DNA of 64,000 nucleotides from an uncultured Porphyromonadaceae bacterium (GCA_937989585.1 CALKRW010000065.1:62001-126000), one strand, 5' to 3'. Shown: positions 1 to 10,045, numbered from the stretch's first letter. The notes: generated by a model not told the origin, from the sequence alone. Translations and numbers: made by a program.

Positions 1-7
1 TGAAAAA

Positions 8-1207
8 ATGAGTAATTTTGCAGTCATGTTGACGAGGCTTTATCGCTTAATATTATTGTTTTGCCTGCTGTGTGGAACTTCCGGATTCTGTGCCGTATCA
101 CCTGACGCTGATGTCAGTGTGGATTCTGTGGCACCAAAATCAAGGACATGGGGCTTCCTTCAGCCTGTGGTCGATTATTTCAGCAAGGCCAACCAGGTTG
201 ATCCGAACAAGGCCTTTGACATAAGTTTTATTGGTGGTCCCCATTACTCTTCCGAGGAGGGTTTCGGTATCGGTGTTGCGGGTTCCGGATTGTACAAGGC
301 CGGTAACAACTGGCGGACCGACACGATTACGCCATATTCTAACGTAACCTTGAAACTTGATGCTACAACAGGACAGATGTTCAAAATCGGTGTCGAAGGC
401 ATTCATATATTCCCAGGTGATCACTCCCGGCTGGAATATGACGTTTTTATTTATACTTTTGCCGACAAATATTGGGGCATAGGCTATAATGAGAACCGGC
501 ATGACTATAATGAGACAAAATACAAGCGATTGCAGTCGCAATCAAGGCTTGGTTATCTCGTCAAACTACATGACGGCGTTTTTATTGGGCCCTCCGCTAT
601 GTTCAGTTATATCCATGCGCGTGATGTCCGCGAGGAATCCCTCCTTTTTGATCAACCTCGTAAGACTTTTACTACCGGACTGGGATTTACATTCATGATT
701 GACACCCGCGACATAATCACAGGTCCGACTCGTGGCTTGTATGTGCGTGTTGACCAGCAGTTCAATCCGAGATTCCTGACAAACAAATATTGCTTCTCCA
801 TGACGGAGTTCCTTGCCGCGGTTTATGTCCCAGTCTGGAAGGGTGGCCTGATATGTCCTATGGTACATGGCCGTTTCACCTATGGAAATACCCCCTGGGG
901 ATTGCTTTCGACATTTGGCGACGGTCGTTCCATGCGTGGATATTACGAAGGCCGTTATCGCGACAAATGCGAAGCGGATGTTCAGGTCGAACTTCGTCAG
1001 CATGTATGGCGGCGTAATGGTGTTGTCGTCTGGGTCGGCGCCGGCGAGGTTTTTCCCGACATGCAGCGCCTGACTATGCGTAAAGTCCTCCCCAATGCCG
1101 GTATCGGTTATCGTTGGGAATTCAAGAAGGGCGTAAACGTGCGTCTCGATGTCGGTTTCGGCCGCAGCGAGAAAGGTATTAATTTCTCACTCAACGAGGC
1201 CTTCTGA
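8..1207 (+). CDS. Outer-membrane beta-barrel protein, BamA/D15 surface-antigen type
   Basis: The 399-residue product begins with a hydrophobic signal sequence (about residues 8-30) and has no recognisable POTRA repeats, so it looks like a stand-alone D15/Omp85-type barrel rather than BamA itself. The C-terminal half has the family-typical arginine-glycine-tyrosine motif (SMRGYYEGRYRDK, near residues 310-322), and the protein ends in an aromatic residue (EAF), as expected of a beta-barrel C-terminal strand. It should sit in the outer membrane; substrate unknown. The next gene starts 19 bases downstream, suggesting co-transcription with the phosphoethanolamine transferase-like gene. A second Met at residue 7 is an alternative start. 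A TGA at bases 1-3 may be the stop of an upstream gene outside the window. Confidence 0.82.
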   Translation: MSNFAVMLTRLYRLILLFCLLCGTSGFCAVSPDADVSVDSVAPKSRTWGFLQPVVDYFSKANQVDPNKAFDISFIGGPHYSSEEGFGIGVAGSGLYKAGNNWRTDTITPYSNVTLKLDATTGQMFKIGVEGIHIFPGDHSRLEYDVFIYTFADKYWGIGYNENRHDYNETKYKRLQSQSRLGYLVKLHDGVFIGPSAMFSYIHARDVREESLLFDQPRKTFTTGLGFTFMIDTRDIITGPTRGLYVRVDQQFNPRFLTNKYCFSMTEFLAAVYVPVWKGGLICPMVHGRFTYGNTPWGLLSTFGDGRSMRGYYEGRYRDKCEADVQVELRQHVWRRNGVVVWVGAGEVFPDMQRLTMRKVLPNAGIGYRWEFKKGVNVRLDVGFGRSEKGINFSLNEAF

Positions 1208-1226
1208 AATTTAGAAATCTTTTAAA

Positions 1227-2948
1227 ATGCTTTCATATCCAAGATTCAAATCTTCTTTGTTGAAACTTCGTTCTCTCCTTCTGCAACCCGACCTCTGGCT
1301 TTGGCTGTGTCCGGTGCTTCTCCTTGTCCCCAATATAGGTCTGACCATAACCGAGTCATATTCCGGCCTGTCCAAGACCGCGAACCTTTTGTTGCCGTTC
1401 GGACTATATCTTCTTGCCTGCTCGGCTTCACGTAAAATTGGTCGCACCATTCTGTGGTTGATTCCACTGATGATTCTGTGTGCATTCCAGATTGTTCTGT
1501 TATTTCTATATGGAGAGAGTATCATTGCCATAGATATGTTCATGAATGTCATGACGACCAATGTGGGCGAGGCAACGGAACTGCTATCCAATCTCATACC
1601 TGCGATACTCACGGTCTGTGCTATTTATATGCCTCTGATTTCGGTCGGTATATACTTCGTTTACCGCAGGCGTTCGCCAGGAAATGTTTTCCGGCATGCG
1701 ACCCTTCGGGCTGGAGCATGGATAACATGTTTTGGAATTTTAGTGATGCTTGCGTCCATGTTCGTGACGCGACATTCTCATGTTGGCCGGGAAACATTTC
1801 CGTACAATGTCTGCAATAATCTTGTGACGGCTATATCGCGCAATGCCGAATCTCTCTATTATGACGAGAGTTCGTGTGATTTCTCCTATCAGCCGACTGC
1901 CACGCATCCTGACAGTATACCGGAAGTTTATGTCTTTGTCATAGGCGAGACATCGCGTGCTGCCAACTGGCAGTTGATGGGCTACAGCCGTGATACTAAC
2001 CCGATGCTGTCTTCAACCCCGGGGCTTGTCGCCTTCAGCAAGGCCCTTTCGGAAATCAACACTACCCATAAGAGTGTGCCGATGCTGATGTCGTGGCTTA
2101 CATCAGATACTTTTGGCGATAACGTGGCCCGGACACGCAGTATATTCTCTGCATTCAACGATCTTGGCTATGAGACCGCCTTCATCTCCAATCAGCGTCG
2201 CAATCATTCTTATATAGACTCATATGGCAGTGAGGCGCATCAGGTTAATTTCATATCCGACAGTGGCGGCCCGCAACTTGATGCGAACATCATTGCTCCG
2301 TTCCGGGATGTCCTTCTGAAATCGGACGGGAAAAAACTTTTTGTGATACTTCACACTTACGGTTCGCATTTCGAATATAACAAACGCTATACACGCGACA
2401 TGGCCTATTTCCGTCCGGAATCTGATTCTGAGGCAGATGCGGAGAATCGCGATGAACTTATCAATGCTTACGACAACACCATACGATATACCGATATGGT
2501 TCTTGCGAATCTTATAGATGAACTTGACAGAACCGGACGTCCTGCCGCCTTGATATATGTCTCCGATCATGGTGAGGATATATTCGATGATTCTCGTGGC
2601 CGCTTCCTTCATGCCTCGCCAGTACCTACCTACTGGCAGTTGCATGTTCCGATGCTTGTCTGGACTTCACGTTCCTACGATGCTATTTATCCTGAAAAGG
2701 CTGAGGCTCTCAAGGCTAATGCTGATGCTCAGGTTTCATCTTCGGCAAGTGTTTTCCATACGCTTCTTGATCTTGCCGGAATTCGCTCGCCGTATTTTCA
2801 ACCGGGGCTATCATTGTCTTCCCATGAGTACAAGGCACCTCCGCGACGTTACCTGAATGACTATAACGAGAGCATCGAACTCGATAAGTCGGGCTTTCGA
2901 GAAAATGACTTCAGGGAAATGAAGAAGTTGGATATTTCGGTTAAGTGA
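1227..2948 (+). CDS. Phosphoethanolamine transferase (EptA-like, sulfatase fold)
   Basis: The 573-residue protein has about five N-terminal membrane helices (roughly residues 22-200) followed by a periplasmic alkaline-phosphatase/sulfatase-fold domain. The nucleophile motif GETSR places the catalytic threonine at residue 242, and the metal-binding motif SDHGED lies at 446-451, followed by a HASP segment. This is the architecture of enzymes that move phosphoethanolamine from phosphatidylethanolamine to lipid A or other surface glycans. The preceding outer-membrane protein gene ends 19 bases upstream, so both may form an envelope operon. The exact acceptor (lipid A or another glycan) cannot be decided from sequence. 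Confidence 0.9.
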   Translation: MLSYPRFKSSLLKLRSLLLQPDLWLWLCPVLLLVPNIGLTITESYSGLSKTANLLLPFGLYLLACSASRKIGRTILWLIPLMILCAFQIVLLFLYGESIIAIDMFMNVMTTNVGEATELLSNLIPAILTVCAIYMPLISVGIYFVYRRRSPGNVFRHATLRAGAWITCFGILVMLASMFVTRHSHVGRETFPYNVCNNLVTAISRNAESLYYDESSCDFSYQPTATHPDSIPEVYVFVIGETSRAANWQLMGYSRDTNPMLSSTPGLVAFSKALSEINTTHKSVPMLMSWLTSDTFGDNVARTRSIFSAFNDLGYETAFISNQRRNHSYIDSYGSEAHQVNFISDSGGPQLDANIIAPFRDVLLKSDGKKLFVILHTYGSHFEYNKRYTRDMAYFRPESDSEADAENRDELINAYDNTIRYTDMVLANLIDELDRTGRPAALIYVSDHGEDIFDDSRGRFLHASPVPTYWQLHVPMLVWTSRSYDAIYPEKAEALKANADAQVSSSASVFHTLLDLAGIRSPYFQPGLSLSSHEYKAPPRRYLNDYNESIELDKSGFRENDFREMKKLDISVK

Positions 2949-3101
2949 ACATTGGCAGTGATTGACTTTTTGAAATATCGGGACTTTTGTAAAGTTATCC
3001 AAAACTTTTTGTAATATTCAGTAAATCAACGAGATGATTTTATGATGATAATGAAATGTTGTCCAAAACAAAAATTTTAAAGAATATTTGTTTGTTGTTG
3101 C

Positions 3102-3132
3102 TTTGCTATTTGTTTTTATTTTTGTAGTTTTG
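3102..3132 (+). promoter_or_regulatory. Bacteroidetes-type promoter of nrdD
   Basis: A TTTG (3102-3105) is followed after 19 bases by TAGTTTTG (3125-3132), matching the Bacteroidetes -33/-7 pattern TTTG...TAnnTTTG. It would give a leader of about 90 bases ahead of nrdD. The rest of the 276-base gap shows no clear terminator or riboswitch. Confidence 0.6.
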
Positions 3133-3224
3133 TCCTCGCTAAGCGGAAAGATTTTTCAATCACTCATAGACGCCTGGCGATCCCGTGATTATTTTACCAT
3201 TAGACATAAATAATAAAACTACAT

Positions 3225-5432
3225 ATGATACAGACAGTTGTTAAACGTGACGGCCGAGTGGTCGGTTATAACGAAGAAAAAATCAAGGCTGCAATACGCA
3301 AGGCGATGCTTACCACCGACCTTGGAGAGGACGAGGCTCTTATTCAGAAAATCACCGACCGTATAGGTGTTACCGGTTCGGAACGCATGACTGTCGAGGA
3401 AATTCAGGACCGTGTTGAAGTCGAACTCATGAACTCCCCTCGCAAGGAGGTGGCCAAACGTTATATCGCCTACCGCGATAAACGTTCGATTGCGCGTCGT
3501 GCCAAGACCCGTGAGATGTTTCTTGATATTATAGAGGCAAAGAACACCGATATCACTCGTGAGAATGCCAACATGAATACAGACTCACCTGCGGGAATGA
3601 TGATGAAGTTTGCCTCGGAGACAACCAAGCCTTTTGTCGATGACTATCTCATCTCGCCCGAAGTACGTGAGGCTGTCCGCGCAGGTTATCTGCATATTCA
3701 TGACAAGGACTATTATCCTACCAAATCCTTGACTTGTGTTCAGCATCCTCTTGACAAGATTCTTAAAAACGGCTTTATCGCCGGCCACGGTGAGTCCCGT
3801 CCGGCCAAACGTATAGAGACCGCATCCGTACTGGCCTGTGTATCGCTTGAGATTGCCCAGAACGAGATGCACGGAGGGCAGGCTATCCCTGCTTTCGATT
3901 TTTACCTTGCGCCTTTTGTCCGCTCTACATTCATTGAGGAATTGAAGAATCTCGAGGCTCTTACCGGTGAGGATCTAAGCGATATGTACGATGCTGAGAT
4001 TGACGACTATCTGAAAAAGGATCTCGAGGGTCTGCGGGGACATGACCGTCTTTTGCAGCATGCTGTCAACCGTACCGTATCTCGAGTGCATCAGGCGATG
4101 GAAGCCTTCATCCACAATATGAACACGATACACTCCCGTGGCGGCAATCAGGTTGTTTTCTCTTCAATTAATTATGGCACCGATACATCTGCCGAGGGGC
4201 GGTGTGTTATCCGCGAGATTCTGAACTCTACTTACGAGGGCGTGGGCAATGGAGCCACCGCTATCTTCCCTATACAGATTTGGAAGAAAAAACGTGGTGT
4301 AAACTATTTGCCCGAAGACAGGAATTACGACCTCTATAAACTCGGTTGTAAGGTGACGGCGCGCCGTTTTTTCCCTAATTTCCTTAATCTCGATGCCACG
4401 TTCAACCGTGATGACGAGTGGCATGCCGATGATCCTAAGCGCTACCTCCATGAAGTCGCGACAATGGGTTGCCGCACGCGTGTTTACGAGAACAGATATG
4501 GTGAGAAAACTTCTGTAGGCAGAGGCAATCTATCGTTCACAACCATTAATATTGTGCGTCTTGCAATCGAGTGCATGAATATAAAGGATAAGGAAGAGCG
4601 AATCGAACACTTCTTCTCCCGGCTTGATGATGTACTCGAACTTGCAGCCCGTCAACTGTGCGAGCGCTACGATTTCCAGAAGACCGCTCTCGTCAAGCAA
4701 TTCCCTTTGCTCATGTCAAAACTTTGGAATCACTCTGAAAGTCTCGATCCAGACGGTACAATCGAGTCAGTCATCAATCAGGGAACTCTCGGAATCGGTT
4801 TCATCGGGCTCGCCGAAACTCTTATGGCCCTCACAGGCAGGCATCACGGCGAAAGCCCCGAGGCTCAGGCTCTCGGTCTTAGAATTGTTGGACGCATGCG
4901 TTCCCGGGCCAATGAATTTTCCGAACGCTACGGTCATAATTTCTCGGTTCTCGCTACTCCGGCCGAGGGACTTTCCGGCAAGTTTACGTCTAAGGACCGC
5001 AAGAGTTTCGGAATTATTCCCGGAATCACCGATAAAATATACTACACCAATTCCAACCACGTTCCGGTCTATTACAAATGCTCGCCTAAGCACAAGGCCG
5101 AGATCGAGGGGCCTTACCACGAGATGACTCGTGGCGGCCATATCTTCTATGTTGAGATTGACGGCGATGCAACCCACAACCCTCAGGCTATCGCTGATAT
5201 TGTCGACCTCATGGACAAGAATAACATCGGCTACGGTTCGGTCAACCATAACCGTAACCGATGCATGAACTGCGGATACGAGGATGCTTCCGATGGCCTT
5301 GAGGTCTGTCCGAAATGTGGCAGCCACGCCATCGACAAACTTCAGCGCATCACCGGCTATCTCGTCGGTACAACCGACCGATGGAATCAGGCAAAACTCG
5401 CCGAACTGAAGGACAGGGTCGTCCATAAGTAA
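3225..5432 (+). CDS. nrdD: Anaerobic ribonucleoside-triphosphate reductase
   Basis: This 735-residue class III ribonucleotide reductase makes dNTPs from NTPs without oxygen, using a glycyl radical. An N-terminal ATP-cone (about residues 3-92, opening with VVKRDGRVVGYNEEK) gives allosteric control. A four-cysteine zinc site (CMNCGY...CPKCG) lies just before the C-terminus. The radical motif RITGYLVG has its glycine at residue 711. Length and motif order are typical of the family. The activase gene nrdG follows after 28 bases, forming the expected operon. Confidence 0.97.
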   Translation: MIQTVVKRDGRVVGYNEEKIKAAIRKAMLTTDLGEDEALIQKITDRIGVTGSERMTVEEIQDRVEVELMNSPRKEVAKRYIAYRDKRSIARRAKTREMFLDIIEAKNTDITRENANMNTDSPAGMMMKFASETTKPFVDDYLISPEVREAVRAGYLHIHDKDYYPTKSLTCVQHPLDKILKNGFIAGHGESRPAKRIETASVLACVSLEIAQNEMHGGQAIPAFDFYLAPFVRSTFIEELKNLEALTGEDLSDMYDAEIDDYLKKDLEGLRGHDRLLQHAVNRTVSRVHQAMEAFIHNMNTIHSRGGNQVVFSSINYGTDTSAEGRCVIREILNSTYEGVGNGATAIFPIQIWKKKRGVNYLPEDRNYDLYKLGCKVTARRFFPNFLNLDATFNRDDEWHADDPKRYLHEVATMGCRTRVYENRYGEKTSVGRGNLSFTTINIVRLAIECMNIKDKEERIEHFFSRLDDVLELAARQLCERYDFQKTALVKQFPLLMSKLWNHSESLDPDGTIESVINQGTLGIGFIGLAETLMALTGRHHGESPEAQALGLRIVGRMRSRANEFSERYGHNFSVLATPAEGLSGKFTSKDRKSFGIIPGITDKIYYTNSNHVPVYYKCSPKHKAEIEGPYHEMTRGGHIFYVEIDGDATHNPQAIADIVDLMDKNNIGYGSVNHNRNRCMNCGYEDASDGLEVCPKCGSHAIDKLQRITGYLVGTTDRWNQAKLAELKDRVVHK

Positions 5433-5460
5433 TGATAATGAATTCTGCGCCCGATTGAAA

Positions 5461-5937
5461 ATGTTGCGAGTGCTTGATATCGTTCCCGGAACTTCGGTCG
5501 ACGGCCCGGGTCTGCGCACCTCGATCTACTTTGCTGGTTGCGCCCATGCCTGTCCGGCTTGCCATAATCCCCAGAGCCATGACATGAACGGTGGTGTTCC
5601 CATGACTGTCGACGAGATTCTTGCCCGGGTACTGCCGGATGAGGAGAACGTCACCTTCACCGGCGGAGACCCTTTTTATCAGCCTGAGGAAGAACTTGTC
5701 GACCTTGCCCGCTCATTGCGGGAGGCCGGGCGCACTATATGGGTTTACACGGGATTCCTATTCGAACAGGTTTGCAGTCATCCTTTGCTCGATTATTCCG
5801 AAGTTCTCGTCGACGGTCCATACATAGATTCTGAACGCGATATAACTCTCTTGTTCCGTGGCAGCAGAAATCAGCGTCTGGTAGACCTCAGACGTTCCAC
5901 TCCCGATAATGTCATAGAATGGTTGCCAGACTTCTGA
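5461..5937 (+). CDS. nrdG: Anaerobic ribonucleotide reductase activating protein (radical SAM)
   Basis: This small radical-SAM activase installs the glycyl radical on NrdD using S-adenosylmethionine and a 4Fe-4S cluster. The cluster motif is CAHACPACHN (CX3CX2C), followed by a GGDPF segment typical of SAM binding. I chose the ATG at 5461 (protein starts MLRVLDIVPGTSVDGPGLR); a TTG two codons earlier (5455) is also in frame but gives no better homology start. It lies 28 bases after nrdD. The 158-residue length fits the NrdG family. Confidence 0.96.
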   Translation: MLRVLDIVPGTSVDGPGLRTSIYFAGCAHACPACHNPQSHDMNGGVPMTVDEILARVLPDEENVTFTGGDPFYQPEEELVDLARSLREAGRTIWVYTGFLFEQVCSHPLLDYSEVLVDGPYIDSERDITLLFRGSRNQRLVDLRRSTPDNVIEWLPDF

Positions 5938-5984
5938 GTTTCATAAAAACATCAAACCAGACTCTCGTATAAGTCATTAACTAA

Positions 5985-6021
5985 AACAACTCCCCGCGGA
6001 AAATCGCGGGGAGTTGTTTTT
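5985..6021. terminator. Bidirectional Rho-independent terminator
   Basis: A 14-bp perfect stem (AACAACTCCCCGCG with CGCGGGGAGTTGTT, loop of six) is followed by a T run on the plus strand and preceded by an A run. It can end both nrdDG (plus) and the acyl-CoA dehydrogenase transcript (minus), which converge here. Confidence 0.9.
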
Positions 6022-6039
6022 CTGTATGGTCTCGGAATT

Positions 6040-7743
6040 TTATACCTGAGCGTAGAGGTCAAGATTGCCGAGGTCGAAGTTGGCGATGAAGTCGGAGTGC
6101 TTGGCGACTTCTGCTTCGGCCATCTTGTTGTAGACTGCGGCTGTGGTGTTGAATGCCTGGTCGCGGTTGGCGTCGGTAAGCAGGAGATAGCCCATGACGA
6201 TGTTGCCGGCCATCTCAACGAGACGGCGTGCCATGAAGTCGGTATAGTTCTGCTGGTTGATTTCGAGAACCTTTGCAAGAGCCTCCTGATACTTGGCGGT
6301 CATGGCCTGGAGTTTGGCCTGCAGGGGCTTGAGGTCCTCGCGGTACTCAACTGCGTCATAGCCGTCGATGAGGGTCATGTATGTGCCGGTGGTCACGTGG
6401 CGGATTGCAGCGACAACCTGGAGTTGGGTTGTACCCTCGTAGATGGAGGTGATGCGTGCGTCGCGGTAAACGCGCTCGCATGCGTAATCCTTCATGAAGC
6501 CCGAGCCGCCGTGAATCTGGATGCAGTCGTAGGCGTTCTGGTTGCAGTATTCGCTTGACAGGCCCTTTGCCATTGGGGTAAGGGCGTCGGCGAGTTTCTT
6601 GTAGGCTTTCATCTCCTTGCGCTCGTCTGGTGTGAGGCTGCGTTCTTTGGCGATGTCCTCGTAAACTTTGTAGAGGTCTACATAGCGAGCTGTCTCGTAA
6701 AGCAGCGAGCGTGAGGCGTCGAGTTTAGCCTTCATGACAGAGAGCATCTCTGCTACGGCGGGGAAGTTAATGATGGCTTTGCCGAACTGCTGACGCTCGC
6801 GGGCGTACTGCAGGGCCTCGCGGTATGCGATTTCGGAAACACCTACCGACTGGGCGGCGATGCCGAGACGGGCACCGTTCATCAGGGCCATCACATATTT
6901 GATTAGGCCCATGCGGGTGTCGCCTACGAGTTCGCAGGGAGCGTTCTTGTATGTGAGTTCGCATGTTGGCGAGCCCTTGATGCCCATCTTGTTCTCGATG
7001 CGGCGGACATTGACACCGCCGTTGCGCTTGTCGTAGATGAACATCGACAGGCCGCGGCCGTCGGTTGTGCCTTCTTCCGAGCGGGCGAGTACCAGGTGAA
7101 TGTCTGAGTCGCCGTTGGTGATGAAGCGTTTTACGCCGTTCAGTACCCACGAGCCGTCTTCTTTCTGGGTTGCCTTGAGCATTACGGCCTGGAGGTCGGA
7201 GCCTGCATCAGGCTCGGTAAGGTCCATGGACATTGTCTCGCCCTTGCAGACGCGGGGGATAAAACGCTGTTTCTGGTCCTCGCTGCCGAATTCGTACAGA
7301 GTCTCGGCGCAGTCCTGCAGTCCCCAGAGGTTCTCAAAGCCTGTATCGGCGCGCGAAACGATGTCGGCTGCCATGATGTAGGGGGTGATGGGGAAGTTAA
7401 GGCCTCCGAGACGGCGGGGCATTGCCATACCCATGAGACCTGCCTGGCGGCATGCCTCGAGGTTCTGCTGGGTGCCTGCGGCATATGTCACGCGGCCGTT
7501 GGCTACAGTGGGACCTTCGTGGTCGACGCTTTCGGCGTTCTCGGCGATAATGTTGCCGCAGAGGTCGCCGACAATCTCGAGCACGCGCTCGTAGTTGTCC
7601 ATGGCGTCATTGAAGTCAACGGGTGCGTAGTCGAACTTTTCGGCGTCGGTGAAGTTGCGCTCCTTTAGTTCGACAATCTTGTGCATCATCGGATGGTGCA
7701 GATGGTGCTTGAGCGATGGGTTGTCTGTATAATAGTTAGCCAT
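6040..7743 (-). CDS. Acyl-CoA dehydrogenase
   Basis: This 567-residue FAD enzyme oxidises an acyl-CoA to the enoyl-CoA and passes electrons to ETF, encoded just upstream. It shows the ACAD flavin signature (MDLTEPDAGSDLQ, about residue 175), the QFGKAI segment and the catalytic-base motif YEGTTQLQ; the glutamate aligns with the catalytic Glu of medium-chain ACADs. A C-terminal extension of about 130 residues makes it longer than the classic 380-residue form, as in the long ACADs of Bacteroidetes. It is the last gene of an etfB-etfA-acd operon; the gap to etfA is 62 bases. Substrate chain length cannot be read from sequence. Confidence 0.93.
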   Translation of the reverse strand: MANYYTDNPSLKHHLHHPMMHKIVELKERNFTDAEKFDYAPVDFNDAMDNYERVLEIVGDLCGNIIAENAESVDHEGPTVANGRVTYAAGTQQNLEACRQAGLMGMAMPRRLGGLNFPITPYIMAADIVSRADTGFENLWGLQDCAETLYEFGSEDQKQRFIPRVCKGETMSMDLTEPDAGSDLQAVMLKATQKEDGSWVLNGVKRFITNGDSDIHLVLARSEEGTTDGRGLSMFIYDKRNGGVNVRRIENKMGIKGSPTCELTYKNAPCELVGDTRMGLIKYVMALMNGARLGIAAQSVGVSEIAYREALQYARERQQFGKAIINFPAVAEMLSVMKAKLDASRSLLYETARYVDLYKVYEDIAKERSLTPDERKEMKAYKKLADALTPMAKGLSSEYCNQNAYDCIQIHGGSGFMKDYACERVYRDARITSIYEGTTQLQVVAAIRHVTTGTYMTLIDGYDAVEYREDLKPLQAKLQAMTAKYQEALAKVLEINQQNYTDFMARRLVEMAGNIVMGYLLLTDANRDQAFNTTAAVYNKMAEAEVAKHSDFIANFDLGNLDLYAQV

Positions 7744-7805
7744 AAGTAAGTCTTGTTTCTGTTGGTGTTGAGTAAGTCAGGATGCCCGTGTCGCGGGCGA
7801 CTTAC

Positions 7806-8840
7806 TTATTTCGAGTTCTTTTTATAGTATTTGATGAGTTTGGGAATGACTTCCTCAAGGTCGCCGTTGATAACGTAGTCGGCTATCTTGTTGATGGGGG
7901 CGTGCGGGTCGTTGTTGATCGAGATGATGATCGACGATTCCTGCATGCCGGCGATGTGCTGAATCTGGCCCGAGATGCCGCAGGCGATGTAGAGTTTCGG
8001 ACGGACTGTCACGCCGGTCTGGCCGATCTGGCGGGCATGCTCGGTGAAGCCTGCGTCGACGGCAGCGCGTGATGCGCCTACTTCGCCGCCGAGGGTGCGG
8101 GCGAGATCGAAGAGCAGGTTGAAGTTCTCTTTCGAGCCAACGCCGTAGCCACCAGCCACGATGATGGGCGAGTTCTTGATGTTGATTTTCGACTTCTCGA
8201 TGTGGCGGTCGATGATTTCGACAACAAAGTCCGTGTCGCTGACATAGTCAGATGCCTTGAGGTCGACGACCTGACCCTTGTATTCGGGGTCGCGGACTTC
8301 TTTCTTCATTACGCCTTCACGGACAGTAGCCATCTGGGGACGGTGGTCGGGATTGACGATGGTGGCCACGATGTTGCCGCCGAATGCGGGACGGATCTGA
8401 TAGAGAAGGTCGGTGTACTCCTTGCCGGTCTTGGGGTCGGTGTGGGGACCGATTTCGAGGGCGGTGCAGTCGGCGGTGAGACCCGAGTGCAGGCACGACG
8501 AGACGCGGGGACCGAGGTCACGTCCTATGCAGGTGGCGCCCATCAGGCAGATCTGGGGCTTGATTTCCTTGAACAGGTTGATGAGTACTGCGGCGTGGGG
8601 ATTCGAGGTGTAGGGGAAGAGGCGTTTGTCCTCGACCTTGTAGACGGTGTCTGCGCCGTAGGGGAAGAGTTGGGCCTCGATGCCGTCGAGTTTGTCGCCC
8701 AGTACGAGAGCCTCGAGTTTCACGCCGAGCTTGTCGGCGAGCACGCGGCCCTTGGTGAGGAGTTCGAGCGAGACATCGGCTACGCGGCCTTCGTCATACT
8801 CGCAATATACTATGAGGTTGTTGGTTTCTTTGTTTGCCAT
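7806..8840 (-). CDS. etfA: Electron transfer flavoprotein, alpha subunit
   Basis: This 344-residue FixB/EtfA-family protein forms the FAD-binding half of ETF and partners with EtfB. The C-terminal FAD domain is clear: GGYGVGSKENF, the GASRAAVDAGF segment, the IGQTGVTVRPKLYIACGISGQIQH region and the INNDPHAPI motif. It accepts electrons from the acyl-CoA dehydrogenase encoded next, or could take part in electron bifurcation; sequence alone does not decide. It lies 34 bases after etfB. Confidence 0.96.
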   Translation of the reverse strand: MANKETNNLIVYCEYDEGRVADVSLELLTKGRVLADKLGVKLEALVLGDKLDGIEAQLFPYGADTVYKVEDKRLFPYTSNPHAAVLINLFKEIKPQICLMGATCIGRDLGPRVSSCLHSGLTADCTALEIGPHTDPKTGKEYTDLLYQIRPAFGGNIVATIVNPDHRPQMATVREGVMKKEVRDPEYKGQVVDLKASDYVSDTDFVVEIIDRHIEKSKINIKNSPIIVAGGYGVGSKENFNLLFDLARTLGGEVGASRAAVDAGFTEHARQIGQTGVTVRPKLYIACGISGQIQHIAGMQESSIIISINNDPHAPINKIADYVINGDLEEVIPKLIKYYKKNSK

Positions 8841-8874
8841 GATTGTGAGTTTTTTGAAGTGTTAGCCTGATGTT

Positions 8875-9750
8875 TTAGCCTATGGTGTGGTTGGCGATGA
8901 GGTCCTTGATGAGGTCTTCAAGTTGAACATCGTTGCCGCCGTCGAGCACGAGGTTTTCCTTGGCGGTGAACACAACGTTCTCGATAGCCTTTACCTTTGT
9001 GGGCGAGCCGGCGAGACCGATCTGCTCGGGGTCGGCGTCAACGTATGCTGCGCCCCATTCCTGGAGTTGCAGATAGGGACGTGCGTTAACGAAGGCCTGC
9101 TTTTCTTCGGGAAGTGCGTTCTTCTCGGAGGGCGATACTGCGTGTTTGTATTTCATCAGGCGCATGGCGTTGCGGGGTCGGCAGTCTGCGGCTGAGCCGT
9201 TGACGGTGACCACGCAGGGCAGTGGAGCGCAGACGGTCTCCACACCGTTCTCGAGGCGGCGCTTTACTGTGACTTTGCCGTCTTTCAGATCAAGGATTTC
9301 TTCTGCATAGGTCACCTGGGGAATACCGAGTTTCTCGGCGATCTGGGGACCTACCTGGGCTGTGTCGCCGTCGATGGCCTGACGTCCGCCGAGGATGATG
9401 TCGGCTTTGCCGAATTTCTTTACTGCCTGGGCGAGTGAGTAGGATGTGGCCAGAGTGTCGGCGCCACCGAGGGCGCGGTCGGTCAGCACAATGCCCGAGT
9501 CGGCACCGCGGAAGATGGCTTCGCGGATGACTTCGGCGGCACGGGGCAGACCCATTGTGAGGATGGTGACGGTCGAGCCGGGATTCTGGTCCTTCAGGCG
9601 CAGGGCCTGTTCGAGGGCGTTCAGGTCTTCGGGGTTGAAGATTGCCGGCAGGGCGGCGCGGTTGATGGTGCCGTCAGCCTTCATGGCATCTTTGCCCACG
9701 TTGCGGGTATCGGGCACCTGCTTGGCGAGCACAATGATGTTTAGACTCAT
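8875..9750 (-). CDS. etfB: Electron transfer flavoprotein, beta subunit
   Basis: This 291-residue FixA/EtfB-family protein is the nucleotide-binding partner of EtfA. Typical features are the N-terminal KQVPDT start, the NPEDLNALEQAL segment, and the GRQAIDGDTAQVGPQIAE signature. It is first in the etfB-etfA-acd operon and has its own promoter about 100 bases upstream. Confidence 0.96.
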   Translation of the reverse strand: MSLNIIVLAKQVPDTRNVGKDAMKADGTINRAALPAIFNPEDLNALEQALRLKDQNPGSTVTILTMGLPRAAEVIREAIFRGADSGIVLTDRALGGADTLATSYSLAQAVKKFGKADIILGGRQAIDGDTAQVGPQIAEKLGIPQVTYAEEILDLKDGKVTVKRRLENGVETVCAPLPCVVTVNGSAADCRPRNAMRLMKYKHAVSPSEKNALPEEKQAFVNARPYLQLQEWGAAYVDADPEQIGLAGSPTKVKAIENVVFTAKENLVLDGGNDVQLEDLIKDLIANHTIG

Positions 9751-9849
9751 ATTAATCTTGGTTAATTATTTGGATAATCTTGGGTTGATTGTAGGGCCTT
9801 CCGGTCCTTAACGATTGGATAATCTTTGAGTTAGTACTTTCTAAGGGTG

Positions 9850-9880
9850 CAAAGGTACGAAATTATCGCCTTAACTCAAA
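9850..9880 (-). promoter_or_regulatory. Bacteroidetes-type promoter of the etfB operon
   Basis: Read on the minus strand, TTTG (9880-9877) is followed after 19 bases by TACCTTTG (9857-9850), a perfect match to TAnnTTTG. Transcription would run into etfB with a leader of about 95 bases. Confidence 0.7.
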
Positions 9881-9936
9881 AAAATAAGTGTGAAAGGGTG
9901 TTTAATGGGCTTGCCGAAAGTGCTGACTTCTATCAA

Positions 9937-9968
9937 TTTGGCTAATCTCGCAAAAACGCTTAACTTTG
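9937..9968 (+). promoter_or_regulatory. Bacteroidetes-type promoter of aroE
   Basis: TTTG (9937-9940) is followed after 20 bases by TAACTTTG (9961-9968). With the etfB promoter on the other strand, this explains the divergent 295-base gap. Confidence 0.68.
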
Positions 9969-10045
9969 TAACTCGCTAAGACATTTTTTCTGTTTCGCAC
10001 TGACTTTAATCTGACACCGCTTTTCATCCGACTGATTCTTCTATT

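Noticed and set aside
2949..3224. A possible riboswitch or NrdR boxes ahead of nrdD
   Set aside because: No B12 box, no NrdR-type palindrome pair and no strong structure could be seen, only a promoter.
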